From an uncultured Candidatus Melainabacteria bacterium (GTDB lineage Bacteria; Cyanobacteriota; Vampirovibrionia; Gastranaerophilales; Gastranaerophilaceae), in assembly GCA_934757155.1 (NCBI GenBank), contig CAKVLI010000001.1, positions 401,838 to 465,837 on the forward strand: a stretch of DNA of 64,000 nt, given 5' to 3'. The notes under the pieces are model-generated. The model was not told the DNA's origin. It worked only from the letters and a program-made list of their open reading frames with translations, and did no database searches. Shown piece by piece: positions 8,175 through 16,485 of this stretch (within the stretch, counting starts at the first letter, position 1; every line of letters starts with the position of its first letter). A program made the position numbers and the translations under genes.

Positions 8175-8194
8175 CGTTTAATTTTTTTTAAACG
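8175..8194. promoter_or_regulatory. Palindromic operator candidate upstream of recA
   Basis: CGTTTAA and TTAAACG are separated by six A/T bases and lie between recA and the preceding gene. It matches neither the Firmicute (GAAC-N4-GTTC) nor the classical cyanobacterial LexA box, so assignment as an SOS box is only a suggestion from position. It is not followed by a T run, which argues against a terminator. Confidence 0.4.
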
Positions 8195-8202
8195 GCATTA
8201 AT

Positions 8203-8715
8203 TTATAACAAAATATTATTTTCTTCTTCTTTTTTAATATAGAAGCCACACATTAACGGTTTAAAACTGTTTAAAATATTTTTGAGTTTAAAGTTTTCTT
8301 TGTTTAATTCGTTAACTTTATTCTTCAAATTTTCGTTCTCAGTTTTGCATCTTACAAGCTCAAGAACTACATCATCCATGCCTTCAAGTTTTTCATCAAT
8401 AAGTTTGGTCATAGATGTTGTAATATTGTTTTCCATTTTATTAAGTGTTTCAAGAAGATTATTTACAACAACCTGAGAATTAGGTTTTGAAACAACACTT
8501 AAAGCAGACTTTTTCTCAGTCATATCAGCAACTACAGAAGATTTTGCATTTTTTAATTTTTTAACTTCTTCTACAGAAAAATAAATTCTTCCGCTACTAT
8601 CTTTTTTCGGATTTACAGAGGTTTTTTTGCAAAGCTCTACAATCTCTCTATTATCTATATTTAAAAGTTTTCTAACGTCATTAGGTAAAAGTACTTTATC
8701 CGGATTAGTGTTCAT
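8203..8715 (-). CDS. MerR-like HTH protein with C-terminal coiled coil
   Basis: A 170-residue protein. The N-terminus (LLPNDVRKLLNIDNREIVEL..., SGRIYFSVEEVKKLK) looks like the MerR-type winged helix that includes a wing with a Tyr/Phe-S-x-E-E-V pattern. Residues about 85-155 are a long heptad-like coiled coil (NNLLETLNKMENN..., LKNKVNELNKENFKLKN). This layout resembles RacA-type chromosome-binding proteins, but no sequence homology was established. It is upstream of recA on the same strand with a 49-bp gap. It could be a nucleoid-associated protein or a regulator. Confidence 0.55.
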   Translation of the reverse strand: MNTNPDKVLLPNDVRKLLNIDNREIVELCKKTSVNPKKDSSGRIYFSVEEVKKLKNAKSSVVADMTEKKSALSVVSKPNSQVVVNNLLETLNKMENNITTSMTKLIDEKLEGMDDVVLELVRCKTENENLKNKVNELNKENFKLKNILNSFKPLMCGFYIKKEEENNILL

Positions 8716-8786
8716 TAAAAATCCCCTCTTTTAGATTTAATACAATAATCATTGTAATTAATAAAAGATTTAATTTCCACACATTG

Positions 8787-9098
8787 TTACAAATTCTTAA
8801 CAGGATAAATTTTCAAGTAATTATTCTTTATTTCCGTTTTGAAAGAATCCGGTAAAGTATCAAACAAATTTATATCTGTTAGAAAAGGTAAATTACTTTC
8901 ACTTAAAAGATTTTTTAATTCATAAATACTTTTATCTTTAGAATTAAAATCTATAACCGCCATATCCAAATCACTTCCGGAGTGAGACTTTCCGTTAATT
9001 CTGCTTCCGTAAGCCCATATTTCTGCATCAGGACAATAATTATCAAAAATATTAATCAAAATTTCTAAATATTCAGGTTTAACATCCAGTTTAGTCAT
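8787..9098 (-). CDS. mntA: MntA-type antitoxin (minimal nucleotidyltransferase)
   Basis: A 103-residue minimal nucleotidyltransferase with the exact GS-X10-DXD signature: G31-S32, then D43-L44-D45 (GSRINGKSHSGSDLDM). In characterised HepT/MntA systems the MNT protein neutralises the HEPN toxin by AMPylating a tyrosine. It overlaps the upstream hepT by 8 bp, the usual operon layout. The role is inferred from the motif and the partner. Confidence 0.85.
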   Translation of the reverse strand: MTKLDVKPEYLEILINIFDNYCPDAEIWAYGSRINGKSHSGSDLDMAVIDFNSKDKSIYELKNLLSESNLPFLTDINLFDTLPDSFKTEIKNNYLKIYPVKNL

Positions 9099-9501
9099 TT
9101 TCTATAACCTTTTTAAGATTTTTTACATCTTGTAAAAATGAATCTATCAAAACTAAAGTTTCTTCTGCAAAAGCTACACCATAATCATGTGCAGTATTAT
9201 TTCTGTTATCTCTGTATTTAAACCATCTATTAACTTCACCTTCACTAATTAAAGAAAATTTTGACGCATATCTGAAAATATCTTTAAAATTAAGTTTATC
9301 AACTTCTTTGTTAGTGGCAAAAAACGGAGTTAATTTCTTTTTTAACAATTTACCTGATTGTTCAAGAGTTATTTCAAAACTTTTAACCAAAGAATTTCTG
9401 TACATCTCATAATCAATACTCCCTTCTTTAGACTGCCTTATGAGTTCATAAGATTTTTCTAAAGTTTCAATACATCTCTGCAAATTTTCAGTGCTTAACA
9501 T
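9091..9501 (-). CDS. hepT: HepT-type HEPN toxin (nucleotidyltransferase substrate-binding family)
   Basis: A 136-residue all-helical HEPN protein carrying the complete RX4HXY motif R100-NNTA-H105-D-Y107. In known systems it is an RNase whose tyrosine is AMPylated by MntA. The ATG at 9501 follows AAGGGA nine bases upstream; an in-frame ATG 13 codons earlier has no binding site. The 8-bp overlap with mntA supports a functional toxin-antitoxin unit. It also matches the HI0074 substrate-binding description. Confidence 0.85.
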   Translation of the reverse strand: MLSTENLQRCIETLEKSYELIRQSKEGSIDYEMYRNSLVKSFEITLEQSGKLLKKKLTPFFATNKEVDKLNFKDIFRYASKFSLISEGEVNRWFKYRDNRNNTAHDYGVAFAEETLVLIDSFLQDVKNLKKVIEND

Positions 9502-9540
9502 ACAATAAATTCCCTTATTTTGATTAATTATATCATACAA

Positions 9541-11082
9541 TCACTTTATTGAACTAACAAAATCTTCCGTAGAAAGTTTTTTGCCCGTTAATTTTTTGAT
9601 TAATTCGTTTTCTTCTAAAGAAGTTCCGAGATTAAATAATTTTTTGTTTAAAAATTCTGCCGTATTACTGTTTTCTGTAATATTTCCGAGCTGGGATTTT
9701 AAATAATTATAAATCTGCGCTTTTATTAAAGTTGCACGAAAATAGTTTTGGTAATAAGCCGGATGAGAAAGAAAATGCGGAATAGATGCCCAACCGTTAT
9801 CAAGCTCTTCTCGTTTTTCTCTAAACTGATATTTAACTTTTAATTTATGCCAAAGTTTTTTCAAATCCTGTTCAGGTTTTTCATACATTTGTTTCTCAAA
9901 ATTTATCAACAATTGACTATGAGCAATAAAACAAGCTTCTTGTTCTTTAAAATATTCTTTAAATTTTTCCAAATCTTTTTCAGGAACAATATCTTTTAAA
10001 ATATTTTCTCTTTTATCTAAATCACCCATCATCATTGCAATAGCTTCAGTCATCGCAGGATAAGTGCTTCTGTCCAAAAAGGTTAAATCACGTGAAATTC
10101 CCAACGTATAAACACAGTGTCCCATCTCGTGATTAAGCGTATCAATACTTGTTTCGTTATTAGTTAAGTTAGCCAAAATTCTTGCATCCAAACCTGCATC
10201 TATATCAAAACAAAAACCGTGAGTATTTTTTCCGCTACGAGGAAATAAATCAAAAGTCAATTTTTTCTCTGCCAATAATTTATCAACATCCCAACCCATG
10301 TTTTTGTAAGTGTTTTTTGAAATCTCAACAACCTGTTCTTTTGTTTTTATACAATTATTGACCTTTTTCTCAGGATTAAGTTTGGTTAAAAACCCGTAGT
10401 GATAAGGTTTTAACTTTTCAGTTTTAAACGCATTTTTTAATTTTTTCTGTTGTTTTAAAATTATTTTTTTAATTAAATCTTTTGACTCATTATAAACATC
10501 ATCTAAGAGTGTTTTCAGCTCATTTAACTCGACTTCGTAATCCTCTTTGAGTTTGTATTCAAAATAAGTTTTGTACCCCTTATTTTGCGCGTAAGTGTTT
10601 CGCATTTTAACAAATTCTTTTAAATCTTCAGCAATTAAATCCGCACCTTTTAAATTTGCATAATAAGCTTCTTTTCTTATCTCAGGATTTTGTTCATTTT
10701 TTAAAATTGTTCTTATTTCTGTTCTGGAAACTTCTTTTCCAAAAATAATCGGAACATAAGAATTATATTTTTGTGCAATTTCGTTTTCCTTGTCACGCAA
10801 AGCTTTCAATTCTTTGCCGGAATTTAATTCTTCCTCAAAATCTTTAAGAATATTTTTTAATTGTTTTTTTTCGTGTTTATTTAGAGTTGAAGTATCAACA
10901 TTTTTAAATTTTTCGTAAGTTTTTTTATCCTGAAAAAGTTTAGAATACTCATCCTGAGCTTTAGTCATTTTTTCAAGATTACTGTCAGTTGAATTAATAT
11001 AAAAATTCCAATCAGAATTACACATATTTAAATATGCATTGTATAATTTTTTAGAAAACTCTTCTCTCAACTCTATAAACAT
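9541..11082 (-). CDS. Gluzincin metallopeptidase, M2/M3 type
   Basis: A 513-residue cytosolic peptidase (no signal peptide) with the zinc motif HEMGH (in TLNHEMGHCVYTLG) and a downstream glutamate in AMTEAIAMMMG, the pattern of clan MA peptidases close to peptidyl-dipeptidase A (M2) and oligopeptidase F (M3). It probably degrades short peptides. The start is the ATG at 11082 behind GGAG; an earlier in-frame TTG lies inside that binding site. It is 39 bp downstream of hepT on the same strand direction but is probably transcribed separately from the AT-rich gap at 11.1 kb. Confidence 0.75.
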   Translation of the reverse strand: MFIELREEFSKKLYNAYLNMCNSDWNFYINSTDSNLEKMTKAQDEYSKLFQDKKTYEKFKNVDTSTLNKHEKKQLKNILKDFEEELNSGKELKALRDKENEIAQKYNSYVPIIFGKEVSRTEIRTILKNEQNPEIRKEAYYANLKGADLIAEDLKEFVKMRNTYAQNKGYKTYFEYKLKEDYEVELNELKTLLDDVYNESKDLIKKIILKQQKKLKNAFKTEKLKPYHYGFLTKLNPEKKVNNCIKTKEQVVEISKNTYKNMGWDVDKLLAEKKLTFDLFPRSGKNTHGFCFDIDAGLDARILANLTNNETSIDTLNHEMGHCVYTLGISRDLTFLDRSTYPAMTEAIAMMMGDLDKRENILKDIVPEKDLEKFKEYFKEQEACFIAHSQLLINFEKQMYEKPEQDLKKLWHKLKVKYQFREKREELDNGWASIPHFLSHPAYYQNYFRATLIKAQIYNYLKSQLGNITENSNTAEFLNKKLFNLGTSLEENELIKKLTGKKLSTEDFVSSIK

Positions 11083-11094
11083 TTTTTTCTCCAA

Positions 11095-11340
11095 TTTTAT
11101 ATTAATTATTATAATAATTATAATATATATTTATATAATAATCATCTTCTTCTTAAGCTCTCATTATTTGTAGAAAACTATCTGAAACTATTATATAACA
11201 AAGCTTTGAACATGTTCAAAAAACTGTAGAAAACTGTAGAAAACTTTTAAGTTATGAACATTTTTGAACATATCTAAAAATAAAATGTAGATAACTGTCA
11301 ATAACTTACTCAAAAATGTCAATAAAATGTAGAAAATATT
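11095..11340. repeat. AT-rich stretch with iteron-like repeats
   Basis: Bases 11095-11150 are almost pure A/T. Behind them TGTAGAAAA occurs four times (near 11167, 11222, 11233 and 11325), with one TGTAGATAA, one mismatch from the DnaA box TGTGGATAA. The perfect palindrome TTTGAACATGTTCAAA is near 11204 and further GAACAT copies follow. No gene is visible. Confidence 0.5.
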
Positions 11341-11342
11341 TA

Positions 11343-11580
11343 TCCTTTTTTTCTTCTTATTTGCAAGGGCAAGAAGAAATTTATCGGTGCGCAAGTATGC
11401 GCACCTTACTAGCTGTTATTCTGAGGCTTTAGCCGAAGAATCGCATGATTAGATAAGAAAAACAACTGGACCTTGCGATCCTTCGCATACGCTCAGGATG
11501 ACAACATTGTAGTAAGTAGAATGTGGTAAATCAAAAATTTATCACATCAACAATTCTAGTTGTAACCCACTCCCTGCGAG
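11343..11580 (+). repeat. Partial dispersed repeat block
   Basis: It holds a purine/pyrimidine inverted repeat (TTTCTTCTT ... AAGAAGAAA around a GCAAGG-containing loop, the same loop type as at 5406), the palindrome GGTGCGCAAGTATGCGCACC (11386-11405) and a module of two arms mentioning CCGAAGAATCGCA and CTCAGGATGAC, also seen near 3490. It is non-coding. The remaining 11580-11660 shows nothing recognisable. Confidence 0.65.
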
Positions 11581-11661
11581 GATTAAACACATTTCAATCA
11601 GGCTTGAAGTACTAATTCTATTGAACTTTGGGTTTAGATGTAAAAATCTTGTTACAAAGCT

Positions 11662-11689
11662 TTGTTAAAGATTAAAAAGTTTGTATAAT
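11662..11689 (+). promoter_or_regulatory. Promoter of the 417-residue orphan gene
   Basis: TTGTTA and TATAAT are spaced by 16 bp. The predicted leader (about 80 nt) contains the hairpin GTCCGA/TCGGAC at about 11719-11737 flanked by CCG/CGG, then GGGAGG before the ATG. Confidence 0.65.
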
Positions 11690-11775
11690 TAAAACACAAT
11701 TTACTTAAAACCCCGATGTCCGAATGTTTTTCGGACTACTAACGGTGTTTGCAAAAATAAGATGGGAGGTATCGT

Positions 11776-13029
11776 ATGGTTGATGAAGAAGAATTCAGGA
11801 AGAAAATAATGGAGCTTGCAACAAAAGCTGCTCTTGCATCAATTCCTGAATTTAATTCTCAGGATTTATTTAATCATCCACTTGAAGGGATGATAGCAAT
11901 GTCAATGGCAGAACGTAGCAAGGATAGAATGAAACAACTTCAAAATGAAAGTATTGCACCACAAACGAACACTACAATGGGAGGCTTTTTCCCAACTAAC
12001 AATGTACGTTTTGAAGAACGTCCAAAAACTCAAATAGAAAATTTTGCTTTAAATAACAAAAGTGCGGAAGATCCGTACAACCTAAAAGCAACAAAAACGC
12101 ATCTTGAAAATCCAATTACAAAACTAACAGACAAAATTAAACAAGGTCTTGAAACTCCAAAACCTCGCGAATTATCACAAATCCCTATGGAAATAAAAGA
12201 CCCTAATCAATGGCATATTGACAGTGCGCCATTACCTGAAATTAAAAACAAACCTAGAACTTTTGCAGAAAAGATGCTAGACAAATCTGACAAGTACAAA
12301 GACTTAACAGTAATGGAAGCAGTACAAAAAGCGGCAAGCAAATTACCTATACCAAATACAGAAGCCGGATATTACGGAATTTCTGCTAAAATATCTGACG
12401 GAGAAGAAATGTCTAAAAAAGCAAAAGAGCAGAATACTTTTTACAAGCTCAAAGATATCAAAGACCCCGAAATAGCTAAAAATCTACGTGAAAAAATGGC
12501 AAAATCTAAAGGATTGGATGTCAATAACCCCAAGGATTATCAAACACTCCAAAACTCAAGTGTGGTAGTTCCAAAAGTAGGTTCAGATTTATATAAGTAT
12601 GCAAAGAATTCTGAAAAAACAAAGCAGTGGGTAGCGGATAATTATGACAAGTTTGAAAATAAAACAATAGAGAACAAGGATAAACATATTACGTATCCTG
12701 CAGCTATTAAGGATTCAGAAAAACGAGCATTATATTTAACAATTAACAATGCTGATTTGACTACCAGTAAAGTTAATAAAGACAAATCAATGCAAGTTGG
12801 TCTGGGTGATATTAGTGACTATTCAGAGATACAAAAACAAGATTTAAAAACTCTTAATCCAGTTAAGTTAGTTAAAAATATAGGAAAAAATTTAATAACT
12901 GATATTAACAATCGAGCTTACGCACAACAAGAAAAGGGACAAATAGAACCGTATGCTTTATCAATACCTGTGCATTATACACCAAAAGAAATTGAAGAAA
13001 TTTTGAAAAAATACTATAGAAGCAGGTAA
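11776..13029 (+). CDS. Hypothetical 417-residue hydrophilic protein
   Basis: A soluble, Lys/Asn/Glu-rich protein without signal peptide or membrane segment and without a recognised domain. It has a good GGGAGG site and a strong promoter. Features include a Pro/Lys-rich middle (about 105-160) and a C-terminal segment with ALSIPVHYTPKEIEEILKKYY. Its 3' end overlaps the convergent membrane-protein gene by 16 bp. Isolation between repeat blocks suggests a lineage-specific or acquired gene. No function is proposed. Confidence 0.7.
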   Translation: MVDEEEFRKKIMELATKAALASIPEFNSQDLFNHPLEGMIAMSMAERSKDRMKQLQNESIAPQTNTTMGGFFPTNNVRFEERPKTQIENFALNNKSAEDPYNLKATKTHLENPITKLTDKIKQGLETPKPRELSQIPMEIKDPNQWHIDSAPLPEIKNKPRTFAEKMLDKSDKYKDLTVMEAVQKAASKLPIPNTEAGYYGISAKISDGEEMSKKAKEQNTFYKLKDIKDPEIAKNLREKMAKSKGLDVNNPKDYQTLQNSSVVVPKVGSDLYKYAKNSEKTKQWVADNYDKFENKTIENKDKHITYPAAIKDSEKRALYLTINNADLTTSKVNKDKSMQVGLGDISDYSEIQKQDLKTLNPVKLVKNIGKNLITDINNRAYAQQEKGQIEPYALSIPVHYTPKEIEEILKKYYRSR

Positions 13030-13445
13030 ATAAGTACTGCAATTCCATATACAGAAGCAATAACAAAATTAATATATAAAAAATTATAAATTTTGTTATT
13101 TAATAAGAAGGAAGATTTCACTGACATTGTTTGTTGATGCTTCCTTCTTTTTATAAATATAATAAGCTCTGTTAAAATACCTAAAATTACAATAATAAAA
13201 TGAGAAAACAAGAAAACGAGTAATGCTGGTACAGCCAAAAGTTTCCAACTATAGTCATCTTCATCAGTTAATGCAGAAATATCTCCTGTAAAAAGTATAT
13301 AAATATAGCCAATTAAGTATAAGAACATAATTGCATATGGAAACCAATTACACAATAAAAAACTTCCTACAAAAAACACATGAAAAAAGTGCCATTGCTT
13401 AGTCCATTGAATCCAACTGTTAATTTTTTCAATAAAATTTTTCAT
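13014..13445 (-). CDS. Membrane protein, paralogue A of a tandem pair
   Basis: A 143-residue protein with about four hydrophobic segments. Its first 24 residues (FIEKINSWIQWTKQWHFFHV) are almost identical to those of the neighbour upstream, and the C-terminal FLLNNKIYNFLYIN matches FLLNNKFYQTLYVI there. The central segments are diverged. The pair arose by tandem duplication with conserved ends. The conserved Trp-rich N-terminus lies before the first membrane segment. No family was recognised. Confidence 0.7.
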   Translation of the reverse strand: MKNFIEKINSWIQWTKQWHFFHVFFVGSFLLCNWFPYAIMFLYLIGYIYILFTGDISALTDEDDYSWKLLAVPALLVFLFSHFIIVILGILTELIIFIKRRKHQQTMSVKSSFLLNNKIYNFLYINFVIASVYGIAVLIYLLL

Positions 13446-13448
13446 TTT

Positions 13449-13907
13449 TTAACCAATAATTTTCATAAAAATTTCAGGTAGTAACATTATAAATAAAAGA
13501 GCAAAAGATGCTATAAATGAGTAAATTTCAATTACATATAAAGTTTGATAAAATTTGTTATTTAGTAAAAAATCAGACTGTACATTAGCAGTTCTTTTTA
13601 TTGCATAATTTATACCTTCTACAATAATTCCAAAAATAATTCCGCATATAGAACTAAAAATGAGACCTAGTATCTGTAGGGGAGCAAACGCAAAAAATGA
13701 CGTACCAAATTCCAAATCTGATTTAACGCAATTTGAATCAAAAAAGAAACAAAACGTATCGTGCAATATTTCTATAGCACCACCCAATATATAAAATATG
13801 GAATTCCAAGAAAATATTAAAAACGCAGTACAAAAAAACACGTGGAAAAAGTGCCACTGCTTAGTCCATTGAATCCAACTGTTAATTTTTTCAATAAATT
13901 TTCTCAT
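13449..13907 (-). CDS. Membrane protein, paralogue B of a tandem pair
   Basis: A 152-residue protein with several membrane segments. The start is placed at the ATG at 13907 because this aligns it with paralogue A (MRKFIEKINSW against MKNFIEKINSW); an upstream in-frame TTG would add 16 unmatched residues. The ribosome binding site is weak. It is separated from paralogue A by 3 bp, so the two are one operon. The gene starts about 50 bp from the end of a composite repeat. Confidence 0.65.
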   Translation of the reverse strand: MRKFIEKINSWIQWTKQWHFFHVFFCTAFLIFSWNSIFYILGGAIEILHDTFCFFFDSNCVKSDLEFGTSFFAFAPLQILGLIFSSICGIIFGIIVEGINYAIKRTANVQSDFLLNNKFYQTLYVIEIYSFIASFALLFIMLLPEIFMKIIG

Positions 13908-13960
13908 TGTGAATAAATAATATATCCTGCCGGCTTTTTTGTCAATACGTAGCAAGAAGA

Positions 13961-14435
13961 AAGTTATCGGTGCGCAAGTGTGCGCACCCTATCAACTTTT
14001 TATTGTTTGTCCTTTTCTTTCTTCTCTTGGGAAATAAGTTTTAATATTTATAGCCGCATTTCTTTGACCGCAAAGAAACGCGGCGCAAAGAAACTCTCCG
14101 TCCGGAACTACGTTCGTTAATCAATTGTAGCATTCGCCCTAAGCAGGTGAACTCACTGCGTTCAAACAACACCTGCTTTGTTGTCGGCTCATTAACATTG
14201 ATTACTCACTCCGTTATGGACGGACTTAGTGGTTGAGTTATCTCGCTATTGTGCTACGCACACGCTCGCAAGGTCTTGGTCACTTAATCACTTGATCACT
14301 TAGTCACCAAAGACACACCAAGTCAGTAGTCCTGACCAACCAGCCAAATACATTTACCCCTTTACCCCTACCCCCTTCCGGAGGACGTAAAACTGGTAAT
14401 TACTACCTACCAGCCCTATACATTTACCCCCCCCC
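13961..14435 (-). repeat. Composite dispersed element, near-complete copy 2, fused to the fliI end
   Basis: On the plus strand the order is: palindrome GGTGCGCAAGTGTGCGCACC (13969-13988), pyrimidine-rich module, a CCGC-TTTCTTTG/CAAAGAAA hairpin near 14050-14080, TTGTGCTACGCACAC (14249-14263), TCACTT-type 9-bp repeats (14278-14315), and two TTTACCCC end modules, the last with a nine-base C tract (14427-14435). Read on the minus strand it parallels copy 1. The tract forms the last three Gly codons of fliI and the next bases form its TAA. Confidence 0.8.
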
Positions 14436-15749
14436 TGCGAGTTTGCCGAGTTCTATGAGTGAGTTTACGGTTTCGTTGTAGTCGACTTTATCTGTGGTGG
14501 ATTGTTTTAAAAACTGATTAATATTATCCATTAGCGCAATCGCTTTGTCGCAGAGCGGGTCTGAACCTGCAATATATGCTCCGATATTGATTAAATCTTC
14601 GTTTTTCGCGTGGACTGCCATTAAGTTTCTGATAACCCCTGCGGCGTTGCGATGTTCTTTTGTTGTTACATCACCCATAACCCTGCTCAATGATTGCAAT
14701 ACATCGACTGCAGGATAGTGGTTTTTGTGCGCTAAGGCTCTTGATAACATAATGTGACCATCAAGGATACTTCTTGAGGTATCTGAAATTGGTTCGTTGA
14801 AATCGTCACCTTCTACGAGGACTGTGTAGAGTCCGGTGATTGTTCCGTATTCATTTGTTCCGGCTCTTTCCATAAGTTTTGGCATAAGAGCAAATACTGA
14901 CGGTGTATAACCTCTTGTTGCAGGAGGTTCGCCGATTGCAAGTCCTACTTCTCTTTGTGCCATTGCGATACGGGTTACGGAATCGAGCATAAATAGAACA
15001 TCCATTCCTTTATCACGGAAATATTCTGCGATAGAGGTTGCAACAAATGCGGCTTTAATTTTAACCAATGAAGGCTGTTCAGAAGTTGCTGCTACAACGA
15101 TTGAGCGTTTCATACCTTCCGGCCCGAGAATTTCTTCAATAAATTCTTTAACCTCACGACCACGTTCACCCACTAGTGCGATTACGTTGAGGTCTGCTGA
15201 GGTATTTTTTGCCATCATACCGAGAGTGGTACTTTTACCTACACCTGAACCTGCAAAAATACCCATTCTTTGACCTTTTCCCACTGTTGCAAAACCGTCG
15301 ACCGATTTTATACCAAGGGCAAGCGGTTCTGAAATTCTTTTTCTTTTTAGCGGATTAATTGCATCGGCGCGGGTTGAACGGTATTCAGAAAATCTTATTT
15401 CGCCCAGAGTATCGATTGGTCTTCCAAGTCCGTCAAGAACTCTTCCTATGAGCTGGTTTCCTACTCCGATTTTCATGGCACTGCCTGTATTTATAACAAG
15501 CGCTCCGGGGCGGATTCCGTCAGGCGAAGCGAGTGGCATAAGAAGGATTTTGTCTTTTTTGAACCCTACAACTTCCGCCATAGTCGGTTTGTCACCAAAA
15601 TCGTTATAGATATAACACAAGTCACCGATTGAGGATTTCGGACCGTCGGATTCGATTGTCAGACCGATAATTTCGGTAATTTTACCGATTTGTTTAATCG
15701 TTTCGGTATTTTTTATTATGTCGAGATATTTGTCTTTATTCCAGCTCAT
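14424..15749 (-). CDS. fliI: Flagellum-specific ATP synthase FliI
   Basis: A 441-residue export ATPase, homologous to F1-beta, that energises flagellar protein export with FliH. Visible are the Walker A GIFAGSGVGKST, ALVGERGREV, the Walker B-like DVLFMLDSVTR and the signature EPPATRGYTPSVFALMPKLMER (family-typical; split as PPATRGYTPSVF and PKLMERAG). The ATG at 15749 overlaps the fliH end; a GTG three codons upstream is an alternative. The C-terminus ends in three glycines encoded by the G tract of a repeat element, so its length could vary by slippage. Confidence 0.93.
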   Translation of the reverse strand: MSWNKDKYLDIIKNTETIKQIGKITEIIGLTIESDGPKSSIGDLCYIYNDFGDKPTMAEVVGFKKDKILLMPLASPDGIRPGALVINTGSAMKIGVGNQLIGRVLDGLGRPIDTLGEIRFSEYRSTRADAINPLKRKRISEPLALGIKSVDGFATVGKGQRMGIFAGSGVGKSTTLGMMAKNTSADLNVIALVGERGREVKEFIEEILGPEGMKRSIVVAATSEQPSLVKIKAAFVATSIAEYFRDKGMDVLFMLDSVTRIAMAQREVGLAIGEPPATRGYTPSVFALMPKLMERAGTNEYGTITGLYTVLVEGDDFNEPISDTSRSILDGHIMLSRALAHKNHYPAVDVLQSLSRVMGDVTTKEHRNAAGVIRNLMAVHAKNEDLINIGAYIAGSDPLCDKAIALMDNINQFLKQSTTDKVDYNETVNSLIELGKLAGGG

Positions 15750-16485
15750 CGTTAGCACCCGTAAGCATTTGTTCAGCTATTTTGCTAATCTGGGAGGAAA
15801 CTCTTGAATCAAGTCTTGTGTTGAGTGTTTCTACAATAACCCCGTCAGGTGAAACTGAATTATCTTCAAGAATTTTTATGGATTGAAGTTTAGGAACTTC
15901 TTCTTTAAAGTTTTCACAGAGTTTGCTGATATTGTCGACCAATTGAGGGTTTACGATTATTGTGATACTTTCTTTGTCGTTTAGTTCTTTAATTGCGTCC
16001 AGAGTTATTCTGTGCAGAACTTCAGAATCAAATTTTATGTGACAAACTTTGTCTGCGATTGTAGAAACAAGCTCGACAATATCAAGAGTTGCGGAGTCGA
16101 TAATATTTTTTTTCAAATCAAAAGAGGAAGAAGAGAGGGTCTCGAGGGAATTTAATGAAGCTATTGAATCGTTTTTAAATTTCTCAAGTCCGTCTTCTGC
16201 ACCTTTTGTGTATCCTTCTTGATAAGCTTGTTGACGAATTGTTTCGTATTCTTGTTCTCCTCTTTTTTTAGCTTCATCAAGAATTCTGTTAGCTTCGTCA
16301 TTAGCTGCTTGTATAATCATTTGTGAGCGATTTTCCGCACCATCAAGGATTTTTTTTGCTTTTTGGTCGGTTTCTTCAATAATTTTCTGTACTTTAGCCT
16401 GAGACAGAGTAACATTAGACTGCTCAATAGGCAGCACATAGTTATTACCTATTTGAATTTCATCACTTTTAATTCTGTTACTCAA
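15736..16485 (-). CDS. fliH: Flagellar assembly protein FliH
   Basis: A 249-residue protein with a long charged helical N-terminal half (QKAKKILDGAENRSQ and following, heptad-like) and a C-terminal alpha/beta domain, the usual layout of the FliH stator that binds and regulates FliI. Assignment rests on this layout and the fixed place between fliG and fliI. It overlaps fliG by 8 bp and fliI by 14 bp, indicating translational coupling. Confidence 0.85.
   Translation of the reverse strand: MSNRIKSDEIQIGNNYVLPIEQSNVTLSQAKVQKIIEETDQKAKKILDGAENRSQMIIQAANDEANRILDEAKKRGEQEYETIRQQAYQEGYTKGAEDGLEKFKNDSIASLNSLETLSSSSFDLKKNIIDSATLDIVELVSTIADKVCHIKFDSEVLHRITLDAIKELNDKESITIIVNPQLVDNISKLCENFKEEVPKLQSIKILEDNSVSPDGVIVETLNTRLDSRVSSQISKIAEQMLTGANDELE

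Noticed and set aside
9541..11082. Part of the toxin-antitoxin system
   Set aside because: It is a self-contained peptidase of housekeeping size upstream of hepT; no known HepT/MntA system includes one.
13956..14423. Degraded insertion sequence
   Set aside because: No transposase fragment in any frame and the same modules recur in order elsewhere, so it is treated as a copy of the non-coding element.
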